A DNA stretch of 64,000 bases from contig JAJFIK010000078.1 in assembly GCA_021775005.1 (NCBI GenBank), forward strand, positions 1-64,000, written 5' to 3'. The notes below the pieces were generated by a model. That model was not told where the DNA came from, ran no database searches, and saw only the letters and a program-made list of their open reading frames with translations. Positions 62,160 through 64,000 of this stretch are shown piece after piece. Position 1 is the stretch's first letter, and the number at the start of each line of letters is the position of its first letter. This stretch comes from Rhodospirillales bacterium. GTDB taxonomy: Bacteria; Pseudomonadota; Alphaproteobacteria; JAJFIK01. A program made the translations under genes and the position numbers.

Positions 62160-62855
62160 TTAAGCCTTTGCGTCAGCCCGCTCTTTATTTGCTTCTTCTG
62201 GGTCGTCGAGTGAATAGCCAAGGCCCCTGACTGTACGGATCAAATCTACGTTAATCTTTTTCCGCAGACGTCCAACAAACACTTCAATTGTATTTGAGTC
62301 GCGGTCAAAATCCTGCTCATAGAGGTGCTCCACAAGCTCTGTGCGCGAAACGACGCGACCTTTGTGATGCAGCAAGTATGAAAGCAAACGATATTCAAGC
62401 GATGTCAGCTTGATGGGGTTGCCATCAACAGTGACGCGCGCGCCCTTGGTATCAAGGCGCAACGGACCGCAGACCAACTCAGCAGTGGTATGCCCTGCCG
62501 CGCGGCGCACCAGCGCCCGAATGCGTGCAAGTACTTCTTCGATTTGAAACGGCTTGGCAACATAATCATCCGCGCCTGAATCAATGCCGAGAACTTTTTC
62601 GCTCCAACTCCCGCGCGCGGTAAGAATAAGCACCGGTGTAGCGACGCCTTGTTCGCGCCAGGACTTCAGAATGGAAATACCATCTTTGCCGGGCAGGCCA
62701 AGATCAAGAACCACCGCATCATAGGTGCCGGTTTCGCCAAGGTACTCGCCTTCTTCACCGTCTTTCGTTGTATCGACGGCGTAGTTCGCTTCCTTAAAGG
62801 CGTCCACAAGCTGCCGATTGATATCGGGCTCGTCTTCGATAATGAGTACTTTCAT
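62160..62855 (-). CDS. FeuP/PhoP-like response regulator
   Basis: This 231-residue OmpR-family regulator has the receiver acidic pair in VLIIEDEPDIN, phospho-Asp in YDAVVLDLGLPGKDG, Thr in LILTARG and Lys in DYVAKPFQIEEVL. A winged-helix domain follows (KLTSLEYRLLSYLLHHKGRVVSRTELVEHLY). It closely resembles FeuP. It precedes the kinase by 4 bases and follows the PepSY-like gene by 18 bases, so all three are probably one transcript. Confidence 0.94.
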   Translation of the reverse strand: MKVLIIEDEPDINRQLVDAFKEANYAVDTTKDGEEGEYLGETGTYDAVVLDLGLPGKDGISILKSWREQGVATPVLILTARGSWSEKVLGIDSGADDYVAKPFQIEEVLARIRALVRRAAGHTTAELVCGPLRLDTKGARVTVDGNPIKLTSLEYRLLSYLLHHKGRVVSRTELVEHLYEQDFDRDSNTIEVFVGRLRKKINVDLIRTVRGLGYSLDDPEEANKERADAKA

Positions 62856-62873
62856 TGTCGCCTCCTGAATTAC

Positions 62874-63197
62874 TCAGCAACCGCCGGAGATGATGCGCCC
62901 CGACCCGGCATCCGCGCGTACCGAAATAATCTGATTCCGACTCGTCTCCCAGCGGATGATATACTGATTGGAGCCCCTGTCATGGCGTGCATTTACAACG
63001 CGCCCCCCACAACGCGATTGCAGACGCCCAATCACAGTTTCGAGAGGAACTCGTTGCTCATTTAATTCTTGCGTCCGGCGATTGTCATAATTCTGCGCCG
63101 ACTCCCAGCCTTCAAGAGCTGACGCGGGCACAACAGACAAGCTTGCCAGAACGCAGGCAATAGCAAGAGCCTTTAAGGGGTACAGGATCGTTTTCAT
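62874..63197 (-). CDS. Small secreted PepSY-like protein
   Basis: This 107-residue protein has a clear signal peptide (ALAIACVLASLSVVPASA). The small mature domain ends RLQSRCGGRVVNARHDRGSNQYIIRWETSRNQIISVRADAGSGRIISGGC, listed here only by position 58-107. The strand-turn-strand pattern with a closing VRADAGSGRI matches PepSY-type inhibitors. Two Cys may form a disulfide. It is the first gene of the FeuPQ-like transcript, the place where rhizobia encode FeuN, a periplasmic brake on FeuQ. A similar role is plausible but unproven. Confidence 0.75.
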   Translation of the reverse strand: MKTILYPLKALAIACVLASLSVVPASALEGWESAQNYDNRRTQELNEQRVPLETVIGRLQSRCGGRVVNARHDRGSNQYIIRWETSRNQIISVRADAGSGRIISGGC

Positions 63198-63338
63198 AGG
63201 CGCTGTTTTAGGCCCTCAGGGCTGAATGGAGAATGAACACCCTCGCCACGGTCCGTTCAGACGCAAAAGTGCATCCTCCTAATTGTGCGGCACCGGGTGG
63301 ATTAACCAGCCCCGCCTAGCTGTCCGGGACCGCCACAT

Positions 63339-63372
63339 GGGCCGGGATGCGTAGCTTCCCGGCCCAACTTTT
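63339..63372 (+). terminator. Orphan plus-strand terminator hairpin
   Basis: GGGCCGGGA (63339-63347) pairs perfectly with TCCCGGCCC (63357-63365), and AACTTTTATT follows. It has rho-independent form on the plus strand. No plus-strand gene lies upstream; both flanking genes read leftward. It could end an unannotated small RNA from the 63198-63340 gap, or serve the minus strand weakly. Confidence 0.5.
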
Positions 63373-63389
63373 ATTGGCCCCACGCATCC

Positions 63390-64000
63390 CTAACGCGATG
63401 TCAGCCCCCCATCCAGCACAAGCTCTGAGCCGGTCATAAAAGACGCTTCGTCCGAGGCCAGGAAAACTGCGCCTGCGGCTATTTCTTCCACTTTTCCCAA
63501 TCGCCCGATGGGATGCATCATCCCCATCAAGGCTTTGGCTTCCGCGTCATTCTTTGCCAGACCATTTTCGGCCAGTTGTGCCAGAATGGGTTCAATAATT
63601 GCGGTTTCGGTAAACCCCGGGTGGATCGAATTCACGCGGATCTTGTCGCCATGCTGGGCGTATTCTAACGCCGCTGACTTGGTCAGCAGGCGCACCGCGC
63701 CTTTTGTTGCGCAATAGGCATGGGCCATGGCAAGGCCGACAATCCCGGCAACAGACGAAATATTGATAATCGAACCGCCGCCCGGCCATTTGTCTGATCG
63801 CTCTCGGATCGCAGGACCGCCGTGCTTCAGTCCCAGAAATACACCATCCAGATTGATGCCTGTGGTGCGGTGCCAATCTGTAAGCGTTGTTTCTTCCAGA
63901 CGGCCGCCCTCGCCGATGCCAGCGTTGTTGACAAGGATGTCGAGCCCGCCAAAGTGCCCTTTCACTGCGGCGATAGCTGCAACCCAGTCGTCTTCATCGG
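63390..64000 (-). CDS. SDR family oxidoreductase (5' partial)
   Basis: This short-chain dehydrogenase runs off the right edge; its N-terminal nucleotide-binding glycine loop is outside the window. Visible are LDILVNNAG, the catalytic Ser in IINISSVAG, the catalytic YCATKGAVRLL and the C-terminal block FLASDEASFMTGSELVLDGG, typical of 3-oxoacyl reductase-like 'classical' SDRs. The substrate cannot be told. The frame continues upstream of the first candidate start (GTG 63965) as DEDDWVAAIAAV. It is unrelated in detail to the SDR at the left edge. Confidence 0.88.
   Translation of the reverse strand, partial: DEDDWVAAIAAVKGHFGGLDILVNNAGIGEGGRLEETTLTDWHRTTGINLDGVFLGLKHGGPAIRERSDKWPGGGSIINISSVAGIVGLAMAHAYCATKGAVRLLTKSAALEYAQHGDKIRVNSIHPGFTETAIIEPILAQLAENGLAKNDAEAKALMGMMHPIGRLGKVEEIAAGAVFLASDEASFMTGSELVLDGGLTSR

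Overview
The window is a gene-dense, GC-rich chromosomal segment of an alphaproteobacterium. The evidence is a set of alphaproteobacterial traits: the cytochrome c maturation order ccmI-ccmE-ccmF-ccmH (cycHJKL), a PhoPQ/FeuPQ-like two-component pair, standalone HU and GlnE, a sensor kinase of the PleC/DivJ type preceded by an exact CtrA box (TTAA-N7-TTAAC), and a SUMT-type CobA. I cannot name the genus. A rhizobial or Parvibaculum-like relative is only an impression. Both window edges cut through short-chain dehydrogenase genes. I see no tRNA, rRNA, CRISPR array, prophage or intact insertion sequence.

Region 1 (1-9.2 kb) is acyl-CoA catabolism. It has an SDR related to (3R)-hydroxyacyl-CoA dehydrogenases, three acyl-CoA dehydrogenases, an enoyl-CoA hydratase and two small ABM-fold proteins. 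A quaternary-amine type ABC permease/ATPase pair and a sulfotransferase lie among them. A second acyl-CoA dehydrogenase pair lies at 21.3-23.6 kb. Both pairs look like alpha/beta heteromeric enzymes in which only the longer subunit keeps a catalytic glutamate.

Region 2 (9.2-14.3 kb) holds a DUF1289 protein, SUMT, a nested-palindrome repeat, phosphomannomutase/phosphoglucomutase, a TauE exporter and DusA. Region 3 (14.3-19.7 kb) is histidine utilisation: hutIUH reads leftward and hutG rightward from a shared control region. MltF, a HAD phosphatase, PepN and the CtrA-box kinase follow.

Region 4 (28.8-31.5 kb) is a leftward operon of an EF-hand protein, an ECF sigma factor, a one-span membrane protein and a CnrX-like periplasmic protein. 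It is preceded by a strongly folded non-coding stretch. Region 5 (31.5-35.6 kb) is a tightly overlapped trio of two FAD oxidoreductases and a GcvT-like protein. Region 6 (35.8-40.1 kb) is polyamine synthesis (speE; speD with an ornithine/lysine decarboxylase), with a low-GC hipBA module lying between the two halves.

Region 7 (40.3-63.2 kb) looks like a conserved alphaproteobacterial backbone: glnE, histidine kinase/response regulator, degP, ccmHFEI and FeuQP with a PepSY-like secreted protein. Genes I read as insertions interrupt it: HU plus an MFS transporter, two lower-GC lipoproteins, a hydrolase-OsmC fusion, a DUF938 methyltransferase, a penicillin-acylase-family protein and an unrecognised 476-residue protein.

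The best leads for something undescribed are the EF-hand/ECF/CnrX-like operon, the folded non-coding block at 31.2-31.5 kb, the FAD-FAD-GcvT trio, and the 476-residue protein beside the penicillin acylase. All calls come from reading the sequence; no database search was possible.
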